A stretch of 18,643 bases of DNA, taken from Mageeibacillus sp. UBA1257 (GTDB taxonomy: Bacteria > Bacillota > Clostridia > UBA1212 > UBA1257). The stretch covers positions 1,648-20,290 of the forward strand of contig DBVT01000117.1 in assembly GCA_002308775.1 (NCBI GenBank), written 5' to 3'. Shown piece by piece: positions 1 through 6,783 of the stretch. A program made the position numbers and the translations under genes. A model generated the notes under the pieces. That model searched no databases, was not told where the DNA came from, and saw only the letters and a program-made list of their open reading frames with translations. Within the stretch, counting starts at the first letter, position 1. Each line of letters opens with the position of its first letter.

Positions 1-882
1 AAAATCTTCTATCGCGCTCTCCTCGGACAAAGTTCCGCTGTCAGAAAGCACAAGAAGACTGTCTTTTTGCAGTTTGTTATAGTCTGTATAGCCCAAAGGC
101 TCAATGTTTTTTACGAGTTTGTCGAAAACAAAGCCTCTTTCCTCGATTTTCTTCCTCGTTCTCGGATGAGTTGAGAAAATTACAGGTACCTTGTATTTTT
201 TTGCGACGTCATTTATCGCTCCCATCAGGGTAAAAAATCTCTCTTCGTCGTCAACGTTTTCCTCTCTGTGAGCCGAAACTACGACATATTTGCCCTTTTT
301 CAGTCCAAGTCTTGTTAAAACGTCGCTTTTTTCGATTTTTTCCTTATACATTTCCATAACTTCGGCAAGAGGCGAACCTGTCACGAACAAAGTCTTCGGA
401 TCCGCGCCTTCAGAAATTAAATAGCGTCTGGAATGCTCCGTATAAGGCATGTTTATGTCTGAGATCCTGTCCACGATCGTTCTGTTGACCATTTCAGGCA
501 CGTTCCAGTCCCAGCAGCGGTTACCTGCTTCCATGTGGAAAATCGGTATTTTAAGCCTTTTTGCGGAGATCGCGCTCAAAGCGGAGTTTGTGTCGCCGAG
601 TATGAGCAGAGCATCCGGTTTTTGTTCCTTCATGAGCTTATATGACGAAGAAATGATATTGCCCATCGTTTCACCTAAGTCTTTTCCGACACAATTCAGG
701 TAAAAATCAGGCTCTCTGAGATCAAGATCCTCAAAAAATATCTTGTTCAGCGTGTAATCATAATTTTGTCCCGTGTGAACGAGGAGATGATCAAAATATT
801 TGTCCGCGCGCTTTATTACAGCTGCAAGTCTTATTATTTCCGGTCTCGTACCGAGGATCGTCATCAATTTTAACTTCTTCAT
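1..882 (-). CDS. wecB: Non-hydrolysing UDP-N-acetylhexosamine 2-epimerase (WecB family, FnlC/CapG-like), 3'-truncated
   Basis: I translated the minus strand from the ATG at 882-880; the frame stays open for 294 codons to the window edge, so the C-terminus is missing. Family motifs are visible: GTRPE (residues 11-15), HTGQNYDY (36-43), LGDTNS (95-100), HMEAGNR (116-122), SAHREEN (203-209) and SDSGTLSEES (280-289). The R13, D97, E118, E130 and H205 positions correspond to known active-site residues of the WecB fold. These enzymes interconvert UDP-HexNAc C2 epimers in the cytosol. The EAGNRCWD and SDSGTLSEES variants match, from memory, the FnlC/CapG branch that makes UDP-N-acetyl-L-fucosamine rather than canonical WecB (which typically has SGGIQEE); the symbol given is that of the family. 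The start overlaps the upstream stop by 4 nt (ATGA), implying translational coupling with the fused glycosyltransferase. Confidence 0.9.
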   Translation of the reverse strand, partial: MKKLKLMTILGTRPEIIRLAAVIKRADKYFDHLLVHTGQNYDYTLNKIFFEDLDLREPDFYLNCVGKDLGETMGNIISSSYKLMKEQKPDALLILGDTNSALSAISAKRLKIPIFHMEAGNRCWDWNVPEMVNRTIVDRISDINMPYTEHSRRYLISEGADPKTLFVTGSPLAEVMEMYKEKIEKSDVLTRLGLKKGKYVVVSAHREENVDDEERFFTLMGAINDVAKKYKVPVIFSTHPRTRKKIEERGFVFDKLVKNIEPLGYTDYNKLQKDSLLVLSDSGTLSEESAIEDF

Positions 883-2732
883 CGCTCTCTTTCTTCCCTT
901 TCTGTCATTTCCTTCTGCATCTCTTCTATGAGGTAATCCATAAGTTTTTCCTTGGAATATACGTCTTTGCAATAATTTTCGGCGTTTTTACCGAGTATTT
1001 TGCGCTCTTCCGGCGTCATCTCGTACATTTTGAGCACATTTTCGGCAAGTCCCCCGGCGTCTCCGGCACGGCTCACAAGTCCGGCACCGGATTCTGCCAC
1101 TGCATTTGCTCCTTCACCGTTGATCGAAGCTATCACAGGCTTTCCGCACGCCAGATAAGACTGAAGCTTCGCCGGAAGTGTTATATTCGCAAGCGGCATG
1201 TCTTTTAAGATCAGCAGCGCAGCATCTGCATCCGCCAAAATGTCGGCAACTTCTTCAGACGGGATCCTGTTTTTGAAGATCACGGCATTTTCGAGGCCTT
1301 TTTCCCTGACTTTGTCCTCAAACTCTTTTCTTCCCCGTCCCTCGCCTACGATCGTCCACCGGATGTCCTTGTGTTCCTTCAGCATTTCAGCGGCTTCCGC
1401 GACCACTTCAAAACCCTGAGCTTTTCCGACATTTCCCGTAAACATCACATTAAATATACCATCTTCTCTGTTTTTTTCAACAGGAACGTAATAATCTTCA
1501 GGATATTGCGGCCAGAATACGATTTTTTCGCTGTTACAGCCTCTTTTTACGAGCAGTTCCTTGAAAGATCTCGATGAAACTAATATTTTGGAGCATCCCT
1601 TGTAAATTTTTTCAAGTTTTTTGTTCAAATAGGATAAAACAAACTTGCTTTTTACATGTCCGGCTTCAGCCACACTGTCCGGCCAAAGATCCAATATGTA
1701 CATATTCATCGGTATTTTCTGCTTTTTGGACACTAAAAGTCCCGGAAACGCCATCAGCGCAGGTGAAAGCTGGTAAACAAACACCTGATCAAATTCTTTC
1801 TCCCTGGCAAGTTTTCTTGCAAGTCTTTTTCCGGAATGCACGAAGGAATAATAATTCATCACAAGTTTTATGTTGCTTCCGGAGCCTCTTGGAATAATTT
1901 TTGCCCTGTATACATCTATTCCGTCCAGATTCTCATGTGCTTTCTTGCCTTTTTCGTATCCGTCAAAGATTTTGCCCCTCGGATAGTTCGGCGTTCCGGT
2001 TAAAACGGTCACATCATGGCCCCTTTGCACCAATTCTTTACAAATATCGTTTATCCTGAACGCTTCAGGGTAAAAATACTGGCAAACCACCAATATTTTC
2101 AGTTTTTCCGTGTGTTCTGCCTTGCTGTCTGTGACGTTTTTGCCTTTTATTGCTGCAGATATTGTTCCAAAGAATATTTTGATATCAAACAAAAGGCTTC
2201 GCTTTTCGGCATATTCACCGTCAAGTTGCGCCTTTCTTTCTATAGATATGTCATCCCGACCGTTTATTTGAGCCCATCCGGTCAATCCGGGCATTATATC
2301 GTTCGCGCCGAATTTGTCTCTTTCAGCAATCAGATCGTCCTGATTCCAAAGCGCCGGACGCGGCCCGACAAAGCTCATGTCGCCTTTCAATATATTAATA
2401 AGCTGCGGGATCTCATCGATGCTTGTTTTACGCATAAAAGCACCAGATCTTGTGATAAAACTTTGCGCGCTCCCAAGAAGATGTGTTGGAGTATCTTTTG
2501 GAGCGTCTGTTCTCATGGTTCTGAATTTATATATTGTAAAAAGCTTTTTGCCTTTTCCGACTCTCTTTTGTTTAAAGAAAACAGGTCCCTTTGATTCACA
2601 TTTTATAATGATTGCGAAAACCACGCTTGGCAGAAAAAGAACGATAATGGCAAGTAATGACACAATGATGTCAAGAACCCGTTTTATCGCTCCGTAAAAC
2701 ACTTTTTTCTTTTTCTTTTCGCCGTTTTCCAT
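879..2732 (-). CDS. Fusion of monotopic phosphoglycosyl transferase (PglC/WcaJ-type) and GT4 glycosyltransferase (WbuB-like)
   Basis: A 617-residue protein with two complete enzymes. Residues about 10-200 form a bacterial sugar transferase: basic N-terminus, one hydrophobic re-entrant helix (about 20-43, with P35), GPVFFKQKRVG (49-59), KFRTMR (69-74), the catalytic Asp-Glu pair D106-E107 in SIDEIPQ, GDMSFVGPRP (117-126) and PGLTGWAQINGR (148-159). After a short linker, residues about 210-600 form a GT-B glycosyltransferase: YFYPE (219-223), TPNYPRGK (247-254), LDLWPDS (347-353), FTGNVG (431-436) and LPAKLQSYLACGKPV (519-533), a WbuB-style donor-site motif. The first half would load a sugar-phosphate onto undecaprenyl phosphate at the cytosolic membrane face, and the second half would add the next sugar. 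WbuB of E. coli O26 is an L-FucNAc transferase, which fits the adjacent FnlC-like epimerase. Ribosome binding site AAGGA precedes the ATG. No frameshift or stop lies at the junction, so the fusion looks genuine. Substrates are inferred. Confidence 0.9.
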   Translation of the reverse strand: MENGEKKKKKVFYGAIKRVLDIIVSLLAIIVLFLPSVVFAIIIKCESKGPVFFKQKRVGKGKKLFTIYKFRTMRTDAPKDTPTHLLGSAQSFITRSGAFMRKTSIDEIPQLINILKGDMSFVGPRPALWNQDDLIAERDKFGANDIMPGLTGWAQINGRDDISIERKAQLDGEYAEKRSLLFDIKIFFGTISAAIKGKNVTDSKAEHTEKLKILVVCQYFYPEAFRINDICKELVQRGHDVTVLTGTPNYPRGKIFDGYEKGKKAHENLDGIDVYRAKIIPRGSGSNIKLVMNYYSFVHSGKRLARKLAREKEFDQVFVYQLSPALMAFPGLLVSKKQKIPMNMYILDLWPDSVAEAGHVKSKFVLSYLNKKLEKIYKGCSKILVSSRSFKELLVKRGCNSEKIVFWPQYPEDYYVPVEKNREDGIFNVMFTGNVGKAQGFEVVAEAAEMLKEHKDIRWTIVGEGRGRKEFEDKVREKGLENAVIFKNRIPSEEVADILADADAALLILKDMPLANITLPAKLQSYLACGKPVIASINGEGANAVAESGAGLVSRAGDAGGLAENVLKMYEMTPEERKILGKNAENYCKDVYSKEKLMDYLIEEMQKEMTEREERER

Positions 2733-2813
2733 TTTTTATCCTTTGTGGCGTCTCTTTTTCGAGACACTAAGTTTAATTATCTCTATTTACGTATGTCTCA
2801 GGTTTCCATTTTA

Positions 2814-3290
2814 TCAACCCAATTTTGATCTCTTCAGGGCTGCAACTTCTTCTTTTGAAAGCGGAACATCCGGGGTTCCATCTGAAATTCTCTTCACATA
2901 TATATTAACGCCGTCATTATAATGAAGGCCTGTAATAATAAGGCCATCTCCTGATTCATTGCTGAATCCAACAGAATAGCTCATTTTTGCTCCGGCATCC
3001 TTGGACGCGTTATATCTTACGACACCAACTCTGTCAAAATTATATTTTTGTTTCTCTTCCAAAGCTCTGACCGCTTCTTTATTTGACCTCATCTCTTTAA
3101 CGATTTCATCGTTTTGTGTCAGAACTTTTAAAAGAAGTTCTTCTGCATTTTCACCTTTTAGTTTGTTTTCCAAAATCGTTTGTTTTCTTTTCATTTCCGA
3201 AATCTTCGAAAACAGTACGATCAGAAACACAATCAGCGCAATAACGACCAGGATCAACATAAAAACTATTACGTAAAAAACCTTATCCAT
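2814..3290 (-). CDS. DUF4446 family membrane-anchored protein
   Basis: A 158-residue protein. Residues about 5-28 are a strong hydrophobic helix followed by a basic segment (SEMKRKQ), so I predict a single N-terminal membrane anchor with the rest in the cytoplasm. Residues about 30-82 are charged and helical, likely coiled coil. Residues 87-158 form a small mixed domain with DRVGVVRYNA (86-95), SYSVGFSNESGDGLIITGLH (104-123) and NIYVKRI (129-135), the signature I associate with DUF4446. This family often lies just downstream of parB in Clostridia, as here. Its role is unknown. The start is set by AGGAGA 8 nt upstream of the ATG. Three parS sites separate it from parB, and I see no hairpin terminator in between, so readthrough from parAB is possible. 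Confidence 0.85.
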   Translation of the reverse strand: MDKVFYVIVFMLILVVIALIVFLIVLFSKISEMKRKQTILENKLKGENAEELLLKVLTQNDEIVKEMRSNKEAVRALEEKQKYNFDRVGVVRYNASKDAGAKMSYSVGFSNESGDGLIITGLHYNDGVNIYVKRISDGTPDVPLSKEEVAALKRSKLG

Positions 3291-3304
3291 ATCTGTCTCC
3301 TTTT

Positions 3305-3320
3305 TGTTTCACGTGAAACG
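3305..3320. promoter_or_regulatory. parS site 1 (15 of 16 matches)
   Basis: TGTTTCACGTGAAACG differs from the ParB/Spo0J consensus TGTTTCACGTGAAACA only at the last base. It lies 14 bp upstream of the DUF4446 start codon, next to its ribosome binding site. ParB loads here as a CTP-dependent clamp. Confidence 0.93.
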
Positions 3321-3393
3321 CTGTAGTTCTTTGAGGGATTTTCGTTATCACCTCACACGTGCTTGCATGATTCGCTTTTGGTATAGTCTCGAT

Positions 3394-3409
3394 TGTTTCA
3401 CGTGAAACA
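3394..3409. promoter_or_regulatory. parS site 2 (perfect)
   Basis: An exact 16-bp palindrome TGTTTCACGTGAAACA in the gap between parB and the DUF4446 gene, 89 bp from site 1 start to start and 50 bp from site 3. Confidence 0.97.
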
Positions 3410-3443
3410 TCGTGTAGGCAATCATTTCAGCAAGGCCGCGCAA

Positions 3444-3459
3444 TGTTTCACGTGAAACA
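3444..3459. promoter_or_regulatory. parS site 3 (perfect)
   Basis: An exact 16-bp palindrome TGTTTCACGTGAAACA, 7 bp beyond the parB stop codon. With sites 1 and 2 it makes a three-site cluster within 155 bp. Confidence 0.97.
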
Positions 3460-3466
3460 ATTTCTG

Positions 3467-4360
3467 TCATTTGTTTTTCAGCAAATCGATAAGTCTTTCT
3501 CTTTCGTCTGCCGAGTAATACTCTATGACGATCTTTCCTTTGCCATTTTTGTCTGCCAGTTTGACTTTTGTTCCTAATGCAGACTTAAGTTCGTTCTGAA
3601 TGGCTTTAATATCGCTTTTTGAGGTAATTTCAGCAAGTTCATCAAACAAATCCTTGCTTTTTGTCTCATTTTCTTCGTTTTTCTTTCTGTTGGTTTCGAT
3701 CTTTTTGACGCACTCCTCAACTTGTCTGGCGCTCAGATCCTGCTCAACAACCTTTTGCGCAAGAAGAATTCTTTCATTAGAATCTTCCAAAGCAAGTATG
3801 GGTCTTGCCTGACCTTGAGTGATCGCGCCGCTGATAAGAAGCTCTCTGATTTCAGGCTCAAAATTAAGCAAACGAAGCATATTGGCAATAGTTGCCCTAT
3901 TTTTACCAACTTTCATTGCGATCTGATCCTGCGTCAAATCGTATTCCTTCATGAGTTTCTCATAAGCTTCCGCTTCTTCGATCGGGTTAAGATCCGTTCT
4001 CTGAACGTTTTCAATGAGTGCGATTTCCATCACTTCACGCGTTGTGGAATCTCTTTCAATGATCGGAACCTTCTTAAGGCCGGCTTTTCTTGCTGCACGC
4101 CATCTGCGTTCACCGGCAATTATTTTATATACGTTTCCTTCACGTTTTACGATCAAAGGATCGATAATACCGTAATCTTTGATAGATTCTGCCAGTTGAT
4201 CAAGTTTTTCTTCGTCGAAATGGCGACGAGGCTGCTGATCACCAGGCTCAACTTCGTTAATATTGACTTCTTTTACCGCTGAAGTATCGGAAACCTGTGT
4301 TTCACCGCCAAGTAATGCGTCTAAACCGCGTCCAAGGCCGCCTTTCTGTTTTAATGCCAT
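3467..4360 (-). CDS. parB: Chromosome-partitioning protein ParB (Spo0J)
   Basis: A 297-residue CTP-dependent DNA clamp that binds parS, spreads, and loads SMC at the origin; its ATPase partner is ParA. Visible features are the ParA-stimulating N-terminus GLGRGLDALLGG (8-19), the CTP-binding boxes QPRRHFD (43-49), GERRWRA (83-89) and ENVQRTDLNPIEEA (117-130), a helix-turn-helix at about 142-165 for parS recognition, a charged linker (about 222-240) and a C-terminal dimerisation domain (about 248-297). The length is normal for Spo0J. The start is supported by GGGAGG upstream. It follows parA by 21 bp in one operon. Cognate parS sites lie directly downstream. It could be confused with the paralogue Noc, but the parS sites present carry the Spo0J consensus, not the Noc one. 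Confidence 0.97.
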   Translation of the reverse strand: MALKQKGGLGRGLDALLGGETQVSDTSAVKEVNINEVEPGDQQPRRHFDEEKLDQLAESIKDYGIIDPLIVKREGNVYKIIAGERRWRAARKAGLKKVPIIERDSTTREVMEIALIENVQRTDLNPIEEAEAYEKLMKEYDLTQDQIAMKVGKNRATIANMLRLLNFEPEIRELLISGAITQGQARPILALEDSNERILLAQKVVEQDLSARQVEECVKKIETNRKKNEENETKSKDLFDELAEITSKSDIKAIQNELKSALGTKVKLADKNGKGKIVIEYYSADERERLIDLLKNK

Positions 4361-4381
4361 GTAAAAACCTCCCTTGTTTTA

Positions 4382-5143
4382 TTAAGCCAGGCAGATAAAT
4401 TCATCCGCAAGCTTTAGGTATGCTTCAGCACCCTTGGATTTTGCGTCATAAAGAACGATCGGCAATCCATAGCTGGGTGCTTCGCTTAATTTCACGTTTC
4501 TCGGAATAATTGTTCCATATACCTTATTCTTAAAGTATTTTCTGACTTCTTCGACAACCTCAATCGAAAGGTTCGTCCTCGCGTCAAACATCGTTAAAAC
4601 GACGCCTTCAACCGTAAGATGCCTGTTTAAATGCTTTTGAACGAGTTTTACAGTCTCCATAAGCTGAGAAAGTCCTTCCAATGCGTAATATTCACACTGA
4701 ATCGGTACTAAAACCGTATCTGCGGCAGATAATGCGTTTAACGTAAGTAATCCGAGAGAAGGCGGACAATCTATAAAAATGTAGTCATATTCGTCTTCAA
4801 CTTCTTCCAAAGCGACTTCCAGTCTGTGTTCGCGCGACATCAGGCTGACAAGTTCGATCTCAGCGCCTGCCAATTTTACACTTGCCGGTAAAAGGAATAA
4901 ATTTTCCTGGCAAGTAGGAATAATTACATCTTTTGGGGATGCTTCGTTTATTATCACGTCATAAGTTGACATTTCGAGGTCTCTTTTGTTGATTCCCATA
5001 CCCGTTGTGGTGTTTCCTTGAGGGTCCAGATCAACTAAAAGCACCTTTTTCCCTCTGTATGCTACACATGAGCTGAGGTTTATCGCTGTGGTAGTCTTAC
5101 CGACGCCACCTTTTTGGTTTGCAACAGCAACTGTTTTCGGCAT
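4382..5143 (-). CDS. parA: Chromosome-partitioning ATPase ParA (Soj)
   Basis: A 253-residue ATPase that dimerises on DNA with ATP; with ParB it positions origins, and in Bacillus it also modulates DnaA. Visible motifs are the deviant Walker A KGGVGKTT (11-18, with signature K11 and K16), Walker A' LLVDLDPQGN (35-44), Walker B FIDCPPSLG (123-131) and IIPRNVKLSEAPSYG (212-226). I chose the ATG at 5143: GGAAGG lies 8 nt upstream, and the protein then starts directly on the first strand (MPKTVAVANQKGG) with the usual Soj length. A longer reading from 5191 would begin at about the predicted transcript start with no ribosome binding site. It is first gene of the parAB operon. Confidence 0.96.
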   Translation of the reverse strand: MPKTVAVANQKGGVGKTTTAINLSSCVAYRGKKVLLVDLDPQGNTTTGMGINKRDLEMSTYDVIINEASPKDVIIPTCQENLFLLPASVKLAGAEIELVSLMSREHRLEVALEEVEDEYDYIFIDCPPSLGLLTLNALSAADTVLVPIQCEYYALEGLSQLMETVKLVQKHLNRHLTVEGVVLTMFDARTNLSIEVVEEVRKYFKNKVYGTIIPRNVKLSEAPSYGLPIVLYDAKSKGAEAYLKLADEFICLA

Positions 5144-5195
5144 AATCATTACCTTCCATTTATTAATGAATAGTGGATTTTGTTTCTCCATGTGT

Positions 5196-5225
5196 ATTTT
5201 ACCATAAACAGCACATTCATAACAA
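5196..5225 (-). promoter_or_regulatory. Candidate parA promoter
   Basis: On the minus strand, TTGTTA (5225-5220), an 18-bp spacer and TAAAAT (5201-5196) preceded by TG one base upstream (extended -10). The predicted start is near 5189, about 45 nt before the parA ATG. Confidence 0.6.
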
Positions 5226-5253
5226 TATTTTTTGCGTATTGCCGAAAATATAA

Positions 5254-5282
5254 TTGAATTTTCGCAGTAAAAATGTTATAAT
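5254..5282 (+). promoter_or_regulatory. SigA-type promoter of the CofE-like gene
   Basis: TTGAAT (5254-5259), exactly 17 bp, then a perfect TATAAT (5277-5282). The predicted transcript start is near 5289, the beginning of the inverted repeat at 5288-5317. It is divergent from the parA promoter. Confidence 0.75.
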
Positions 5283-5287
5283 AAGCC

Positions 5288-5317
5288 GTAAGAATGAAGA
5301 ACTTAATACATTCTTAC
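5288..5317 (+). repeat. Perfect 9-bp inverted repeat at the predicted mRNA 5' end
   Basis: GTAAGAATG (5288-5296) pairs with CATTCTTAC (5309-5317) across a 12-nt loop. There is no following T-run, so it is not a terminator. It could be a 5'-end stabilising hairpin or an operator for a dimeric regulator. Confidence 0.6.
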
Positions 5318-5328
5318 ACTGAAAAATT

Positions 5329-5344
5329 TGTTTCACGTGAAAAG
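5329..5344. promoter_or_regulatory. parS site 4 (14 of 16 matches) in a gene leader
   Basis: TGTTTCACGTGAAAAG retains the central 14 bases of the consensus. It sits between the promoter and start codon of the CofE-like gene and overlaps by 3 nt the ribosome binding site AAGGAAGG (5342-5349). Confidence 0.8.
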
Positions 5345-5358
5345 GAAGGATGATTCGT

Positions 5359-6552
5359 ATGGAAAGAATGGTTGGAACAGTTTCGCGAGGTGTAAGAGCG
5401 CCAATAATCAGGAGCGGCGACGATTTGGTGTCGATCGTTACTGATTCTGTACTCAAAGCGTCAAAAAACGAGAATTTTGAGATCAGAAATCACGATATAA
5501 TCGCTGTAACAGAAGCCGTTGTCGCACGTGCGCAGAATAACTATGCTACAGTTCAGGATATCGCTGAGGACGTTAAAGCAAAACTCGGCGGCGGTACTAT
5601 AGGCGTAATTTTCCCGATTCTTTCCCGTAACAGATTTGCGATCTGCCTGCGCGGTATTGCAATGGGAGCAAAGAAAGTTGTATTGATGCTTTCGTACCCG
5701 TCTGACGAAGTCGGAAATCATCTTATAAGCCTTGATGCCATAGATGAAGCAGGAGTTAATCCGTATTCAGACGTTCTTGATCTTGCAAAATACAGAAAAC
5801 TGTTCGGCTATACAAAACATCCGTTCACCGGAGTTGACTACGTTGAATATTACGAGAGCCTTATCAAAGGCTGCGGCACTGAGTGCGAGATCGTTTTCGC
5901 AAACGACGCAAGAGCTATTTTACCTTACACAAAGAGAGTTTTGACATGCGACATCCATTCCAGAGAAAGAACAAAGAGGATCCTCAAAGCAGCAGGCGCT
6001 GAGATCGTTCTCGGACTTGACGACATTTTAAACGCTCCTGTAAACGGAAGCGGATACAACGCAGATTACGGTCTCCTCGGAACGAACAAAGCGACCGAAG
6101 TCAAGGTAAAACTTTTCCCACGCGACTGTGACAAGTTCGTTGATGCTGTTCAGAAGAAGATCCTTGACGCAACAGGGAAGGTCGTTGAGGTCATGGTTTA
6201 CGGTGATGGCGCATTCAAAGATCCTGTAGGAAAAATTTGGGAGCTCGCCGATCCGGTCGTTTCTCCCGCTCATACACCCGGTCTGCACGGAACACCTAAC
6301 GAAATCAAATTGAAATATGTCGCTGACAACGATTTTGCTGATCTCTCCGGAGAAGCCCTTCGCGACGCGATCAAAGAATACATCAAGAAAAAGGACTCCA
6401 ACCTCGTCGGTAAAATGGTTTCCGAAGGCACAACGCCACGTCGTTTGACAGACCTGATCGGTTCGCTCTGCGACCTCACATCAGGATCCGGAGACAAAGG
6501 AACTCCTATCGTTTACATTCAGGGTTATTTCGATAACTATACGAACGAATAA
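5359..6552 (+). CDS. Coenzyme F420-0:L-glutamate ligase (CofE) family protein
   Basis: A 397-residue protein I recognise as the F420_ligase/CofE family. Characterised CofE enzymes use GTP and divalent metal to add glutamate to F420-0. Family-like segments are VRAPIIRSGDDL (12-23), NHDIIAVTEAVVARAQNN (44-61), GGTIGVIFPILSRNRFAICL (78-97), AMGAKKVVLMLSYPSDEVGN (101-120), NADYGLLGTNKA (234-245) and VYGDGAFKDPVGKIWELADP (280-299). It is longer than archaeal CofE (about 250 residues), with extra sequence. I chose the ATG at 5359 because AAGGAAGG ends 9 nt upstream; the ATG at 5350 would touch that site. No other F420 biosynthesis or F420-using gene is in the window, so the true acceptor is unknown. 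It has its own promoter, a hairpin and a parS-like site in the leader, and ends at a shared terminator. It is oriented head-on to replication, unlike all its neighbours. Confidence 0.85.
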   Translation: MERMVGTVSRGVRAPIIRSGDDLVSIVTDSVLKASKNENFEIRNHDIIAVTEAVVARAQNNYATVQDIAEDVKAKLGGGTIGVIFPILSRNRFAICLRGIAMGAKKVVLMLSYPSDEVGNHLISLDAIDEAGVNPYSDVLDLAKYRKLFGYTKHPFTGVDYVEYYESLIKGCGTECEIVFANDARAILPYTKRVLTCDIHSRERTKRILKAAGAEIVLGLDDILNAPVNGSGYNADYGLLGTNKATEVKVKLFPRDCDKFVDAVQKKILDATGKVVEVMVYGDGAFKDPVGKIWELADPVVSPAHTPGLHGTPNEIKLKYVADNDFADLSGEALRDAIKEYIKKKDSNLVGKMVSEGTTPRRLTDLIGSLCDLTSGSGDKGTPIVYIQGYFDNYTNE

Positions 6553-6620
6553 TAGGGAAGAGAAGTCGCGAATAAACAAGCGGCTAAAACAAGCGCATCA
6601 GCGCCTGACGATCAAAAACA

Positions 6621-6672
6621 AAAGAAGTATTGCACAGGACCTTTAACCGTCTCAATTGCAATACTTCTTTTT
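6621..6672. terminator. Bidirectional intrinsic terminator between the CofE-like gene and gyrB
   Basis: A perfect 14-bp stem (6621-6634 with 6657-6670) with a 22-nt loop. On the plus strand it runs into TTTTT (6668-6672); on the minus strand it runs into TTTTGTTTTTG. It serves both convergent genes. The rest of the 6553-6783 gap holds small repeats described under findings. Confidence 0.85.
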
Positions 6673-6734
6673 ACTGTCTGTCCGTTATTGAAATACTTTT
6701 CGGAACAGTCGCGCATAAACATGCAGACTAACTG

Positions 6735-6775
6735 AATAAATATTAGCGCGACCCATAATATTCCGAATATTTATT
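6735..6775. repeat. AT-rich 10-bp inverted repeat just past the gyrB stop
   Basis: AATAAATATT (6735-6744) pairs with AATATTTATT (6766-6775) across 21 nt. It has no T-run, so it is not a terminator by itself. It may protect the gyrB mRNA 3' end. Confidence 0.4.
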
Positions 6776-6783
6776 TCATTTCC

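Noticed and set aside
2016..2594. A 192-codon open frame on the plus strand inside the PGT-GT fusion gene
   Set aside because: It lies antisense to well-supported catalytic motifs, has no ribosome binding site and no recognisable domain; it is a by-product of codon composition.
5144..5191. Longer ParA start giving 16 extra residues
   Set aside because: The predicted transcript starts at about 5189, leaving no leader, and a good GGAAGG lies before the ATG at 5143.
5521..5535. CACGTG core inside the CofE-like gene as a further parS
   Set aside because: The flanks (GTCG and CGCAG) do not match the parS arms, and it is within coding sequence.
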